A program made the position numbers and the translations under genes. 64,000 nucleotides of DNA from an uncultured Campylobacter sp. (lineage in GTDB: Bacteria > Campylobacterota > Campylobacteria > Campylobacterales > Campylobacteraceae), in contig NZ_CALBWL010000061.1 in the NCBI RefSeq assembly GCF_937973075.1, positions 27,709 through 91,708 on the forward strand, in the 5' to 3' direction. Positions 17,410 through 30,039 of this stretch are shown piece by piece (positions within the stretch are counted from its first letter, which is position 1; every line of letters begins with the position of its first letter). A model generated the notes under the pieces. The model was given only the letters and a program-made list of their open reading frames with translations. It had not been told where the DNA came from and did not search any database.

Positions 17410-18198
17410 ATGGACGCAAAATTTGCTTTGGAATTTCTGCTTGGCAACGAAGCATCGCTTTTAGCCAAGCACATTAAGCTGCTTAAGGCTGTGGACGAAA
17501 CTAAAAGTATTACAAAGGCCGCAGAGATCGTAGGAGTGTCGTATAAAAACGGCTGGGACGCGCTAAATTTAATCAACAACGCGAGCAAAAAGCCGCTCAT
17601 CGTCCGCACTCAAGGCACTAAGAAAAATAGCGGCTCCGAGCTTACCCCTTACGCTCACAAGCTGATTCGCGCTTATGATGCTATCAGCCACGCGGGCGAG
17701 ACGTTTTTGAGTGAAATTTTAAAGCTTGATGAGATCACCGAAGAGAGTCTTTTAAGCTTAGAGAAGATCGGTATGAAGCTTTCTGCACGCAATCAGCTAA
17801 GTGTTGAGATTACGGATGTTCAAACAGGCGCTGTAAATTCTCAAATCACGGCTAAACTCGCAGGTGGTGAAATTTTATGCGCGACGGTAACCGTAGAGAG
17901 CGAAAAAAATTTAGGGCTGAAGGCTGGCAAGGATGTGCTGTTTTTATTCAAAGCCCCAAGCGTCATCATTGCCAAAGGAAGCTCGGAGAAGCTAAAACTT
18001 AGCACGACGAATCAAATCAAGGGCACGATTAGCGAGGTCAAAATCGGCGCGGTAAACGCAGAGATCTGTCTAGGCACAAGCTCGCATCAAAACATCACCG
18101 CGATCATCACGCGAGAATCTGCCACCGCGATGGGTCTAGGAGTAGGAGATGAAGTGACGGCGATCATCGAGCCTAGCGAGATCATTATTGGCGCGTAA
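17410..18198 (+). CDS. modE: ModE-type molybdate-responsive transcriptional regulator
   Basis: Residues 1-110 form a LysR-like winged helix of the ModE type (HIKLLKAVDETKSITKAAEIVGVSYKNGWDALNLIN...TPYAHKLIRAYD). The C-terminal half carries two TOBE/Mop molybdate-binding units (SARNQLSVEITDVQTGAVNSQITAKLAGG...; STTNQIKGTISEVKIGAVNAEICLGT...). ATG 17410 is preferred over ATG 17404, which abuts the AAAGGA at 17398-17403. It heads the molybdate cluster and probably represses uptake genes when molybdate is sufficient. A perfect palindrome lies in its own promoter. Confidence 0.9.
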   Translation: MDAKFALEFLLGNEASLLAKHIKLLKAVDETKSITKAAEIVGVSYKNGWDALNLINNASKKPLIVRTQGTKKNSGSELTPYAHKLIRAYDAISHAGETFLSEILKLDEITEESLLSLEKIGMKLSARNQLSVEITDVQTGAVNSQITAKLAGGEILCATVTVESEKNLGLKAGKDVLFLFKAPSVIIAKGSSEKLKLSTTNQIKGTISEVKIGAVNAEICLGTSSHQNITAIITRESATAMGLGVGDEVTAIIEPSEIIIGA

Positions 18199-18257
18199 TA
18201 GGATGAGATCGGGTGCGCAAAATCTTAAAATTTAAGGCGCAAATTTAAAATTTTAGA

Positions 18258-18263
18258 TACAAT
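18258..18263 (+). promoter_or_regulatory. Candidate -10 (TACAAT) of modA promoter
   Basis: TACAAT lies 36 bases before modA, after an A/T-rich stretch in the 100-base gap between modE and modA. GAAAGG precedes the modA ATG. No palindrome like that before modE was seen here. Confidence 0.45.
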
Positions 18264-18298
18264 TCAATTCTGGCGAGAGCCGAAACGAAAGGCATAAA

Positions 18299-19066
18299 AT
18301 GAAGTTGAAAGCAGTGCTTTTAGGAATTTTAACCGCAGGCGCGCTTAGCGCAGGCGAGGTCAGCATCGCAGCCGCTGCGAACACGACGTATGCGTTTGAC
18401 GAGATCAAAGCGGAATTTGCCAAGCTACATCCGCAAACCACGCTAAACGTGAGCTTGGGCGCCAGCGGTGCGCTTAGCACGCAGATCAAAAACGGCGCGC
18501 CGTTTGATATTTTTATGGCGGCGGATATGAAATTTGCAGACGATCTGCATAAGGAGGGCTTTGCGACGGCGCCTGCCAAAACCTACGCAAAGGGCAAGGT
18601 CGCGATGTTTAGCGTGCGCGGTGTAGATCTTAGCAAGGGGCTTGAAGCTTTAAAAGACCCTAGCGTCAAAACGATTTCGATAGCAAATCCAAAGACTGCT
18701 CCTTACGGCACTGCAAGCGTGGAAGCTTTCAAAAAAGCGGGAGTTTACGATGAGATCAAAGGCAAAATCGTAGAAGCAAAATCGATCGGCGAGGCTCTTT
18801 CGCAAGCGCTTAAGGCGTCTGACGTCGGCTTTATCGCGGCCAGCGCGATGTATGCGCCTAAGATGGCAAAGGACGGCTGCAACGGCAAGCCTTGCAAAGA
18901 GGGAGAGAATTTTATTTTAGTCGATACCAAGCTCTACGAGCCGATAGCCCAAGGTATGGTCGTGCTAAACCGCGCCAAAGACAATGCCGAAGCCAAGGCA
19001 TTTTATGATTTTATCCTAAGCGACAAGGGCAAAGAGATCTTTGCTAAATACGGATACGAGTTTTAA
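18299..19066 (+). CDS. modA: Molybdate ABC transporter substrate-binding protein
   Basis: 255 residues with signal peptide MKLKAVLLGILTAGALSAG. ModA motifs include IAAAANTTYAFDEI, LNVSLGASGALSTQIKNGAPFDIFMAADM (oxyanion-binding serines), ANPKTAPYGTASVEAFKKAGVYD and DVGFIAASAMYAP. It binds molybdate or tungstate in the periplasm and delivers it to ModB. Its stop overlaps the start of the TOBE gene (TAATG). Supply of Mo/W fits the moaA gene and selenocysteine machinery (formate dehydrogenase) in the region. Confidence 0.95.
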   Translation: MKLKAVLLGILTAGALSAGEVSIAAAANTTYAFDEIKAEFAKLHPQTTLNVSLGASGALSTQIKNGAPFDIFMAADMKFADDLHKEGFATAPAKTYAKGKVAMFSVRGVDLSKGLEALKDPSVKTISIANPKTAPYGTASVEAFKKAGVYDEIKGKIVEAKSIGEALSQALKASDVGFIAASAMYAPKMAKDGCNGKPCKEGENFILVDTKLYEPIAQGMVVLNRAKDNAEAKAFYDFILSDKGKEIFAKYGYEF

Positions 19067-19458
19067 TGATTAGAGCGAGAATCAACGAAATTTTACAAAA
19101 AGACGGCATCCATTCTGTAGGATTTATCGCGGGCGGCATCAAGCTACGTGGCGTATTTCTGCAGCTAAGTAGCGAGCTTAAGGTGGGTAGCGAAGTTTAC
19201 GTGGGCTTTAAAAGCACCGATGTGCTTTTATCTCGCGAAGCCCTAAGTGGTGTATCTAGCGAAAATGAAATTCACGGCAAGATTATGAGCCTAAGCTTAG
19301 GTGAAATTCTATGCACGCTCAGGTTTGAAGGCAAGATAAGCTTTGATGTGCTCATTAGCGCGCATTGCGCGCAGGAGCTTGCTTTACGCGAGGGCGACGA
19401 GGTTTTCGCATACGTTAGCGCCACTGCGATATATATAGAAAAATATGATAACGATTGA
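19066..19458 (+). CDS. TOBE-domain molybdenum-binding protein
   Basis: 130 residues. The C-terminal half (ENEIHGKIMSLSLGEILCTLRFEGKISFDVLISAHCAQELALREGDEVFAYVSATAIYI) is a TOBE/Mop domain; the N-terminal half (SVGFIAGGIKLRGVFLQLSSELKVGSEVYVGFKSTDVLLS) looks like a second, degenerate one. C. jejuni has a similar small protein in its mod operon. It may store or sense molybdate in the cytosol. It overlaps modA by one base and modC by 14 bases, so its translation is coupled to both. Confidence 0.85.
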   Translation: MIRARINEILQKDGIHSVGFIAGGIKLRGVFLQLSSELKVGSEVYVGFKSTDVLLSREALSGVSSENEIHGKIMSLSLGEILCTLRFEGKISFDVLISAHCAQELALREGDEVFAYVSATAIYIEKYDND

Positions 19459-20293
19459 TTGTAAGAAAAAAATCAGTGATGATTTCTCGATTGATGCTCG
19501 CTTAGAGATTAACAAAGGCTCGTTTGTGTGCCTATATGGGCGCAGCGGCAGCGGTAAGACTACACTGCTGCGCATTTTGGCTGGATTTTTGCGCGCAGAT
19601 AGTGGTAGCATAAAAGACGGCGATCGCGTGCTACAAGAAGGCAATGAATTCTTAAGTGCGGGCAAGCGCAGGATCGGCTTTTTGTTTCAAGACTACGCAC
19701 TTTTTGAGAATATGAGCGTGACAGGCAATCTGCTTTTTGCCAGAAACGATCCGCAAAAAGCTGCGATGCTGCTTGAAATTTTAGAGCTTAGCGAGTTTGC
19801 AAAATCTGGTGTCGAGGGTCTTAGCGGCGGACAGAAGCAGCGCGTAGCACTTGCTCGCGCACTGATGCAAGAGCCTGAAATTTTGCTACTTGACGAGCCG
19901 CTTTCGGCGCTTGATTTTACGATGCGTGAAAAAATCCAAGAATATCTGCTAAAAATCCACGAGCAGTTTCATCAGACCGTGATTTTGGTAAGCCACGACG
20001 TAAGCGAGATTTATAGACTTTGCAAGCGGGTTTATGAGATGAAGGACGGCAGGATCGTCCGCACCGGTACGCCGGAGGAAATTTTTCTTAAAACAAACGG
20101 CTCGCAGAAGTTTTCTTTCGCGGGCAAGATTGTCGATTTGCAAGCACGCGACGGGGTCAAAGTGGCTGTCGTAGCGATCGGCAGCCAGCTATGCGAAGTG
20201 GTGCTAAGCAATGCAGAAGCCGAGGGCTTGCAAGTAGGCGATGAGGTCAAAACAGGCGCTAAAGCTTTTAATATCACTCTGCGTAAAATTTAA
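19445..20293 (+). CDS. modC: Molybdate ABC transporter ATP-binding protein
   Basis: 282 residues. Walker A is LYGRSGSGKTTLLRIL, the Q-loop is FLFQDYALFENMSV, the signature is LSGGQKQRVALARALM, Walker B is ILLLDEPLSALD and the H-loop is VILVSHDVSEIYRL. A TOBE-like domain follows at the C terminus (SFAGKIVDLQARDGVKVAVVAIGSQLCEVVLSNAEAEGLQVGDEVKTGAKAFNITLRKI). It powers ModA/ModB uptake. Unusually, its partner modB is about 1 kb downstream rather than adjacent. Confidence 0.95.
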   Translation: MITIDCKKKISDDFSIDARLEINKGSFVCLYGRSGSGKTTLLRILAGFLRADSGSIKDGDRVLQEGNEFLSAGKRRIGFLFQDYALFENMSVTGNLLFARNDPQKAAMLLEILELSEFAKSGVEGLSGGQKQRVALARALMQEPEILLLDEPLSALDFTMREKIQEYLLKIHEQFHQTVILVSHDVSEIYRLCKRVYEMKDGRIVRTGTPEEIFLKTNGSQKFSFAGKIVDLQARDGVKVAVVAIGSQLCEVVLSNAEAEGLQVGDEVKTGAKAFNITLRKI

Positions 20294-21310
20294 ACTTGCA
20301 GACAGGCTTTTGAATACGCCTAAGTGAGAAATTTCAACTGGATTAGAGATTTTGACGTAAACCCTTGGAATTTTGCGAAATTTTAGCTAGATTTGTCCGC
20401 AAAATACGGTGAGATTTTAAAATTTCATTCGCATCGCGCTTAGATTTTCATGAAACACAAAATTTAAACGCAGGCTAGAGTAAAACCGCAACGCGAGACT
20501 AGATAGCGTGCGGGAATTAAGCTTTAAATTTTAGATTTTGCGCAGACAGGCGCCGTTAAATTCCTTCTTTGAATTTATTAATTGGTGCGGTAGGTTTATT
20601 TTTAAATTTAGCGGCTTTTAGCTTACTTTTTTGGCAGGAGTTGCTTGAATTCTATCATGCGATCTTGGTAAAAAATTTAATGTGAAGTTTCGCGCAAACT
20701 TAAAATTTTTAGATTTGGAATTTTGCCTGGATTTTATGGCTTTGAAATTTTAAAAGCTTTAACGGCTCGAAGCTTGCGTGCTAAACTCGCTTAATTTGCA
20801 AGCTGTGGCAAGGTTTCGTTAACCCGGTCTTTTAAGTTTGCGAAATTTTAAAATTTTGTTTTGTCAGGCTCAATGTAATTCCACTAAGTTGTTCAGAGAA
20901 TGCCGTTTGGCTATATCTTGCGTGAAATTTGCGCTCAGATGAATTTTGCCCGCTCAAGTTTTAAAGCCGAGCGAAGCTTTTTAGAATTTAGCTCGGTAAA
21001 CGTGGTCTTAAAAATTTGCTAGCTTGGTAGGGCTTAAAAGTTTGGCAGAATTCGCACGCTTGAAGGAATTTATAGCCAAGCACTTTTATAAATTCCGCCC
21101 AGTTTAGCTTGCACGGAATTTTTAAAATCTCATTTGGCTAAAGCTCTTGCGCAGCTAGGTCTGCGCAGAATTTTTCAAAATTTTATTTTGCAAGACCTTA
21201 TGGCTATGAGGTTTGCGCAAATTCTATCTAGCTTTGCCTCTAAATTTTAAAGTAGGGCTAGGCTTTTAAGATTTTATAGTTTGGGCCCAGCGGCTCGGCT
21301 CGGAGGATAA
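20294..21310. other. 1-kb gene-free spacer splitting the mod operon
   Basis: No frame longer than about 60 codons and no recognisable protein fragment. It consists of T-rich sequence studded with AAATTTTA, GAATTTTGC and similar words at irregular 20-40 base steps. It could be a heavily decayed gene or an accumulation of repeat words. The modB RBS (GGAGGA) is at its 3' end. Confidence 0.6.
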
Positions 21311-22000
21311 ATGTTTGAAATTCTAAAGGGGCTCGATTACACGCCGTTTCTCGTTTCATTAAAGCTTGCCAGCTTGACGACGCTCGCGTTGTTTATCATC
21401 TGCGTGCCGCTCGCGTTTTTTATGGCGAGAAAAAATTTCCGCGGCAAAAGCGTAATCGAATCGATCATCTCGCTTCCGCTGGTGCTGCCGCCCTCGGTGC
21501 TAGGCTTTTACCTACTCGTTTTTTTATCGCCGTATTCGGTGCTAGGGGAGTTTTTTGACAAACACTTCGGACTTCGGCTCGTATTTAATTTCAGCGGGCT
21601 CGTGATCGCAAGCTGTATCTACTCACTGCCGTTTATGTTTTCGCCGCTGGTTTCGGGCTTTCGCTCGCTTCCTCGCTCGCTTTTTTGGGCGTGCGATTCG
21701 CTAGATAAGAGCTATTTTTCCAAGCTTTTTCGCGTCGCGTTGCCTGCGATTCGCCACTCCCTGCTTAGCGCCTTGGTGATCTGCTTTGCGCACACGATGG
21801 GCGAGTTTGGCGTCGTGCTGATGATCGGCGGTAGCGTGAGCGAGCAGACCAAGGTCGCTTCCATCGCGATTTATGAAGCGACTGAGACGCTCGATTTTGC
21901 GCAGGCTCACGCGTATTCGGCGCTGATGCTTATCTTTAGCTTCGCGGTACTTTTAATGATGCATTTTTTGGGTGCGCGCGGAGCGAAAATCAAAGCTTAA
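21311..22000 (+). CDS. modB: Molybdate ABC transporter permease
   Basis: 229 residues with five or six membrane helices. The EAA-like loop signature is present (RVALPAIRHSLLSALVICFAHTMGEFGVVLMIGG), as is LPLVLPPSVLGFYLLVFLSP, both typical of ModB. GGAGGA precedes the ATG. It works with ModA and ModC, but is separated from modC by a kilobase of gene-free DNA, so it may have its own promoter there. Confidence 0.94.
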   Translation: MFEILKGLDYTPFLVSLKLASLTTLALFIICVPLAFFMARKNFRGKSVIESIISLPLVLPPSVLGFYLLVFLSPYSVLGEFFDKHFGLRLVFNFSGLVIASCIYSLPFMFSPLVSGFRSLPRSLFWACDSLDKSYFSKLFRVALPAIRHSLLSALVICFAHTMGEFGVVLMIGGSVSEQTKVASIAIYEATETLDFAQAHAYSALMLIFSFAVLLMMHFLGARGAKIKA

Positions 22001-22051
22001 ATAGGCTTTAAAACGAAATTTGCTAAAATCCCGCAAAATTTGGAATTTGGC

Positions 22052-25000
22052 ATGAAAAACAAAAAAGACTTCGTTACCGAAAGATTTAACGCCGCCTTGA
22101 TTTTAGGCGCTGCGCTACTTACGCTTGTAGTAGTTTGTGAGATTAGCTTTTTGCGCACCAGGATCGCTACGCAGCTTGATTTGCGGACGCGCACGGCGAT
22201 TACTTTACTCAAAAATACCGACGAGTCGCTTTTTAGCGAGCTTGAAATTCTAAAAGAAAATATCCTTTCTTTGGACGCAAGGCATGAGGCTGCGCAAAGC
22301 GAGCTTTATGCGGATTTGATCCGCAACGTCGTAAAATCTTCTCATAGATTTGACGCTATTTTTTATCTGCGCGCCCACGGCGCGGAACAGGAGAGCTTGG
22401 CGCATTTTTCATCGGATGCGCGCATTTCGGATCTTGGTGAGATACGGCTTGAGGATATCGCAAGCGAGCTAAAAAAGGATGAATGGGTATCGCGCTATAT
22501 GATGATGGACGGGGCGTGGCGGTATTTTTTGATCAAGCGCGTAAACGCTGATTCATATCTGCTAGGCTTTGCCAATACCGCTAGGCCGATTGCCAGGCTC
22601 TCTTCGCTGGGAGATATCTTGGTCTTTAATACCGAAGGCAAATTTTTTAACGCTCCTGGCAGCGCAACCGATATATTAGGGCAGGATTTTGATTTTTCGC
22701 GCCTAGGCGAAGTGGTAAGCTTCGAAGACGAATCTGGGCTAAGCTTTGCCTATCTTGCGAAATTTGGAGATAATTTCGTAATGGCTCGCGAACGAGCCGG
22801 CTATTTTTTGGGCGCGGACGATTTTATCGTCGTAGCACTAGCAGCGGCGATTTTAGCTTATTTAATCCTTCTAATTTCAAATTTTACGTTTTTAAAAAAG
22901 CGCGTTTTTATCCCGCTTGCGGCAGTTCAAAACGCTCTGCGCCAAGGGGATTACCACTCCAAAATTCGCGATATAGAAGCGCTAAATCCGCTAAGCTCCG
23001 TCTTAGAAATTTCTAAATCCATAGATGAGGTTTTGAAGTCTAATTTGCGCCACGGCGATTTTAGCCTCAGCTTTAAAGATGCGCTAAAATACAGCTCCCT
23101 TTCGGTGCTTAGTATCGATAACGTCGCAGGTACGATCGAAAGCGCTAGCAATGGCGCGCGCGAGCTTTACGGCGATGACGTCGTGGGGCGAAATATCTTC
23201 GCGCTGCAAGCAGGCTCGTTTTACGATCACGCCTATCAAACCCAGCGTGCAAACTACGTCAAAGAAAACTACGTCGTAACCCGCCAAGAGACCAAAAACG
23301 GCGTCAAAGACCTTTATGTTAAAAAATCTTATATCCGCGACGGAAGTAAAATTTCAACCCTTTTTGTGGTGCTGGATGCGTCAAAATATCGCAGATTTTA
23401 CGATGAGACTAAGCAAAAATATGAGTATTTAAATCACGCGCCTATCGTTACGCTTGTGTTTGACTACACTTCGGGCAAGATCGTAGATGCTAGCAAAAAT
23501 ATAAAAGAGCTTTGGGGTTACGAAGCGGCGCAGTTTTTAAGCGGCGAGATAAGGCTATGGGATTTGCTGGATGAAAAGGACGCGAATGAGGCTAAAAATG
23601 AAATTTTAAACCGCTTAGCCGATATGCCCTCAGAAGAGCTAAGCTTTTCTCAAAGCTATAAAATTCGCCACAACGACAATATCCGCTATAGCTACGAAGT
23701 GAGCATCTATGTCAAAAAGTCCGCCGCCAGGGCTGCGTTTTATTTTCAAAATATTGATGACGATGTTAAGGCGATCCGCGGCCTGCAGGAGGATTTGGAC
23801 TTTTACCGCACCGTAATCGAGACTAGGAATTTTTGCACCTGCTTAATCGATCTTGACGCGCAGACGCTGTCGTTTGATAAAAATTACTTTAAAATTTTAA
23901 AATATCGCGGCAAAAGGCTAAACACTGCGATGAGCTTTGGGGAGTTTAGTTATGAAATTTACTTCGCGGATTTAGAGAATTTCAATAAAATGATCCGCGA
24001 ATGCACCGCCGGGCTTAGAAATGATTTTAGCTGCGAATTCCGTCTGCGAAATGCCGCTAATGCCTATACCTGGATCAGTATGCAAGGCTACGTCACCGAA
24101 AAGCACGGCTCTCGCTCTCGCCTTGTAAAAACTACGCTCGAAGATATCAGCTCGCGCAAGCAGACGGAGCTGGAGTTAAATTTAAACGCTAACGTGTTTT
24201 CGCGCTCGCTAGAGGCGATCTTAATCACAGATGAGAGCGGTCGCGTGCTGCGCGCTAATAACGCCTTTTATGAAATCACTGGCTATAGCGAAAGCCAAAC
24301 CATCGGCAAAATTCCAAATTTCTTCGCTCCTACGGAGGGCGGGGCAGACGTGATGGAGAGGATTAGAAAAAATCTCGTCGGCAAACAGACCTCTTACAAA
24401 GATGAAATTTACGGGCTAAAAAGAGGTGGTGGCACCTTTCCTGCGCTATTTACGGCAATTGCGATAAAGGATGATTTTTCGCTTACTTCAAATTTCATTC
24501 TGATGTTTACCGAAATTTCGCAGATCAAACAAAAGGAGAGCGAGCTAGCCAAGATCGCCCATCACGACGCGCTTACCGGGCTTCCAAATAGAGTGTATTT
24601 TATGAAGGCTGCGCAGAGATTTACCGCAAACTCGGGCGAAAATTCCAAGCTTATGGCAGTGCTTTTCATCGATTTTGACGGCTTTAAGGCGATCAACGAC
24701 ACCTACGGGCACGAGGTCGGCGATATGTTTTTGCAGGCTATCTCAAAGGCGATGAGCGGACTGCTGCGTAAAGGCGATATTTTAGCGCGCCTAGGCGGTG
24801 ATGAGTTTGGCGCCATTATCGGCGATCTGCAAAGCAAGGATGCCGCGCATGTGCTATTAGATCGTCTGCTTGGAATTTCAAAGATGAAATTTAACCTCAA
24901 AGGCAACGAAATTAGCGCAAGCATCAGTGTTGGCGCAGCGTTTTACGACGGCAGCGAAAAGATCGATTTTCCAGGACTTTTATCGCGCGCCGATAGAGCG

Positions 25001-26115
25001 ATGTATCGCGCTAAAACGAGCGGTAAAAACCGCTACTGCATCTTTGAGCGCGCCGAAGCAGAAGAACCTAGCGAGGAAGGGATTGCTGCAGCGATCGAAG
25101 AGGGAGAGTTTTTCGTGCTCTATCAGCCGATCATTAGCGGCGCACAGATTTACGGATATGAGCTGCTTTTACGCTGGGATCGAGGAAAGCGCGGAATTCT
25201 TGCCCCGCAGGATTTTGCGCAGATATTAAGCGAGCCGCGATTTGAGTTGCCGATCTCAAAATTTGCGTTTTCAAAGATGATGAAATTTAACGCTCAAACG
25301 GGCGCAAACTGCTCGATAAACGTAAGTCTAGCCGTGCTTGCAAACGACGAATTTTACGATTTCGTAGCTCACAGCTTGCGAGACAGGGCTAATGCAAAAG
25401 GCGAGTTGATGTTTGAGATAACCGATTTTAGCGAGCAAAATTTTAAGGAATTCGCCCCTGCGCGTGGGCGTTATGCAGATCTTGGGGTTAAATTTGCTCT
25501 TAATAGCGCAAATAAAAATAATATCCCATTCCTGAATGCCCAGCCTTTCGATATCGTTAAAATCGACCGCGAGCTCTGCCTTGACATAGGCAAGAAAAAA
25601 AATGCTATCCGAACGATGGTGGAGATCACGGGCAAGCTAAAGCGGGAGTTTGGATTCGCTCTGGGCGCTCAAGGGGTAGAAAACGCGCTATCGCTGCGGC
25701 TTTTAAACAATTTGAAATTTAACTATCTGCAGGGAAATTTTATCGCAAAAGCGCTGGATCGCAAAGAGATAGACGCTTTCATCGCGCGATTTAAAGATAC
25801 GCCCAAGCTCGCAGCCATCGACAAAGATGAGTTTATCGGCTTTTTAAACGCGCTTGATTACAAAGAGCTTGCTTTAAGCTTCATCGCGCGCGCCGATGCG
25901 GGCGATCTGAGCCCCGGAGAGTTTGAAGGCTTTAGAGCGAAATTCGGCGAAATTTTAAATAAAACTCAAAGCGCGGGCAGCGAAAAATTTGCGCTAAATA
26001 CAGAAATACGTAAGCAAATTTTAGATATTCTTTCGCTTGATTACCGCGTTTTGGCAAGCTTCATTCAGAGCTTTAAAACGCGGCTAAATCAGTTCATAAG
26101 CGATTTGGAGGCAGC

Positions 26116-26119
<4 letters not shown>
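22052..26119 (+). CDS. Membrane PAS-GGDEF-EAL protein, probable diguanylate cyclase with degenerate EAL
   Basis: About 1355 residues; ATG 22052 is preferred over TTG 22040. TM1 lies at about 14-36, then a periplasmic sensor and TM2 at about 260-285. At least three PAS-like regions follow (near 430, 570 and 705; the last is EAILITDESGRVLRANNAFYEITGYSESQ). The GGDEF domain is intact: DALTGLPNR, FIDFDGFKAINDTYGHEVGD, RLGGDEFGAI, with RxxD (RKGD) five residues upstream as a product-inhibition site. The EAL domain has YELLLRW, but NSAN where DDFG is expected and AQGVEN instead of AEGVE, so phosphodiesterase activity is doubtful. It overlaps the hisZ-like gene by ATGA. Confidence 0.9.
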
Positions 26120-28226
<2,107 letters not shown>

Positions 28227-28231
28227 AATCG

Positions 28232-28262
28232 GGCGGAATTTTAAGAATTTTAAAATTCCGCC
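28232..28262 (+). terminator. Hairpin after purA with GAATTT in the stem
   Basis: Perfect 13-bp inverted repeat GGCGGAATTTTAA / TTAAAATTCCGCC with a 5-base loop, six bases after the purA stop. The following T tract is weak (GTTTGC), so termination may be partial. Both arms contain a GAATTT/AAATTC match to RAATTY. Confidence 0.65.
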
Positions 28263-28317
28263 GTTTGCAAACGCGGGCGGCGCGACCGCTCATAGAACTG
28301 AATTTAAAGGAACGATC

Positions 28318-28869
28318 ATGCGAATACGACTACCACACGTGCCATATATCGCGCATAAAATAGCGCTGGATCTGCTAAACTCGGGCTGCGTTACGCTGAG
28401 TGCGGGCATAGAGCCCGTCGCGAAGGAAGCCGACGAGATCATAAGAGCCGATCTGCAAAAAGAAAGAGCGATAGACGAGCGCGCAAACGAGCTGATAGAT
28501 GAGCGCATAAGCGAGCTAGATGAGATGAGCGTGAATAAAAAAGATATGTTTTGGCTCATCAAACGCCATATCGCAAACGACGAGAATTTCGAGCTAAATT
28601 TCGAGGATCGCTACGGCACCATATCGCATAAAATTTTAGAAACCGTTTGGAAGAAAAATTTGATCGATTACAAAGTCTCGGAAAATAGGCTAAAGACAAT
28701 AATTTATAACGCGATCGACGAATATCTTAAAAATTATCAAAAGATTGAGGATGCGGTCTATGAAAAGATCGATGGCTACAAGCAAAAACTGATCCCCGGC
28801 ACCGAAGAATACGAGCTTGTGTTTGAAAAGCTCTACGAAGAGGAGCTAAGAAAACGGGGCATGCTGTAA
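28318..28869 (+). CDS. DUF507 family protein
   Basis: 183 residues, Glu/Lys-rich and mostly helical, beginning MRIRLPHVPYIAHKIALDLLNSG. The family pattern continues with VKEADEIIRADLQKERAIDERANELID and a duplicated second half (ISHKILETVWKKNLIDYKVSENRLKTIIYNAIDEYL). DUF507 proteins have no established function and are often encoded just upstream of carA, as here, where the stop overlaps the carA ATG (TAATG). Cytosolic, by lack of a signal. Confidence 0.85.
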   Translation: MRIRLPHVPYIAHKIALDLLNSGCVTLSAGIEPVAKEADEIIRADLQKERAIDERANELIDERISELDEMSVNKKDMFWLIKRHIANDENFELNFEDRYGTISHKILETVWKKNLIDYKVSENRLKTIIYNAIDEYLKNYQKIEDAVYEKIDGYKQKLIPGTEEYELVFEKLYEEELRKRGML

Positions 28870-29987
28870 TGAACGCGTATATCTATATAGAAAACGGCAT
28901 CTATCTGCAAGCCAAGGCGTTCGGCAAGGGCGGCAGCGCATTCGGCGAGCTCGTGTTTAACACCTCCGCCACCGGCTACGAGGAGATCATCTCCGATCCG
29001 AGCTACGCGGGGCAGTTTATTATTTTCACTATGCCTGAAATCGGTATCGTAGGTATCAACGAAAACGACAAAGAAAGCTCCAAAATCCACGCAAGCGGAA
29101 TTTTCATAAGAAATTTTAACAACGAGCCTTCAAATTTTCGCTCGCAGATGAGCTTGGAGGATTACTTTCTGCAAAACGGAAAATTCGGCGTTTACGACAT
29201 CGACACTAGATTTTTAACCAAGATGCTGCGCGATCAGGGCAGTCTGCGCGCCTTCGTCTCTACCGAGATCAGCGATAAGGCGGCTCTTAAAAAGGCGCTT
29301 AGCGAGTCTGCGCGCATAGAGGAGATCAACTACGTAAGCATCGTAAGCACGAAGGCGCCGTACAAGCACACCTCCGGTCGCTGGGACGCCGCGCGCGGAA
29401 GCTACGCTCAGCCCGCAAGCTGCGGCAAAAAGATAGCCGTGATCGATTACGGCGTCAAGCGAAACATCCTAAATGAGCTTTGCGATCTAGGGCTCGGCGT
29501 CGAGGTTTTCCCGCACGACGTTAAAGCGGAGAGCTTGATTGCTAAGCTTAAAGAGGGGCAGATCGACGGCGTGTTTTTATCAAACGGCCCGGGCGAGCCT
29601 CGCATGCTTAAAGAGGAGATCGCACAGATCAAAAAGATGGTCGAAGCGCGCGTGCCGATTTTTGGAATTTGCTTGGGTCATCAGCTGCTAAGCAATGCGA
29701 TGGGATATGAGACCTACAAGCTGAAATTCGGCCAGCACGGCGCAAACCACCCCGTGCAAAATTTGCGCACCAAATCGATCGAGATCACCGCGCAAAACCA
29801 CAACTACAACGTCCCAGAAACGATCGCGCAGATCTGCGAAATCACGCACCGCAATCTTTTCGACGGCACGATCGAGGGTGTGCGCTACAAAGACTATCCC
29901 GTATTTTCGGTGCAGCACCACCCCGAAGCCAGCGCGGGGCCTACCGAGAGCAAGTATATCTTCAAAGAATTTCTTGAAATTTTATGA
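28869..29987 (+). CDS. carA: Carbamoyl-phosphate synthase small subunit
   Basis: Glutamine amidotransferase subunit that supplies ammonia for carbamoyl phosphate, used for arginine and pyrimidines. The N-terminal CPS domain shows GELVFNTSATGYEEIISDPSYAGQ. The class I glutaminase has GVFLSNGPGEP (oxyanion), FGICLGHQLLSNAMG (catalytic Cys) and VQHHPEASAGPTE (catalytic His and Glu). Length 372 residues is normal. The large subunit carB is not in the window, as in other Campylobacter genomes. A hairpin follows the stop. Confidence 0.97.
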   Translation: MNAYIYIENGIYLQAKAFGKGGSAFGELVFNTSATGYEEIISDPSYAGQFIIFTMPEIGIVGINENDKESSKIHASGIFIRNFNNEPSNFRSQMSLEDYFLQNGKFGVYDIDTRFLTKMLRDQGSLRAFVSTEISDKAALKKALSESARIEEINYVSIVSTKAPYKHTSGRWDAARGSYAQPASCGKKIAVIDYGVKRNILNELCDLGLGVEVFPHDVKAESLIAKLKEGQIDGVFLSNGPGEPRMLKEEIAQIKKMVEARVPIFGICLGHQLLSNAMGYETYKLKFGQHGANHPVQNLRTKSIEITAQNHNYNVPETIAQICEITHRNLFDGTIEGVRYKDYPVFSVQHHPEASAGPTESKYIFKEFLEIL

Positions 29988-30009
29988 TTTTTGAAATTTT
30001 GCCCGCATG

Positions 30010-30039
30010 AAATTTTACCGCGGCCCTGCGGTAAAATTT
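30010..30039 (+). terminator. Hairpin after carA with AAATTT in the stem
   Basis: Perfect 12-bp inverted repeat AAATTTTACCGC / GCGGTAAAATTT with loop GGCCCT, about 22 bases after the carA stop. Followed by a T and an A/T-rich run. AAATTT lies at the outer end of both arms. Confidence 0.65.
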
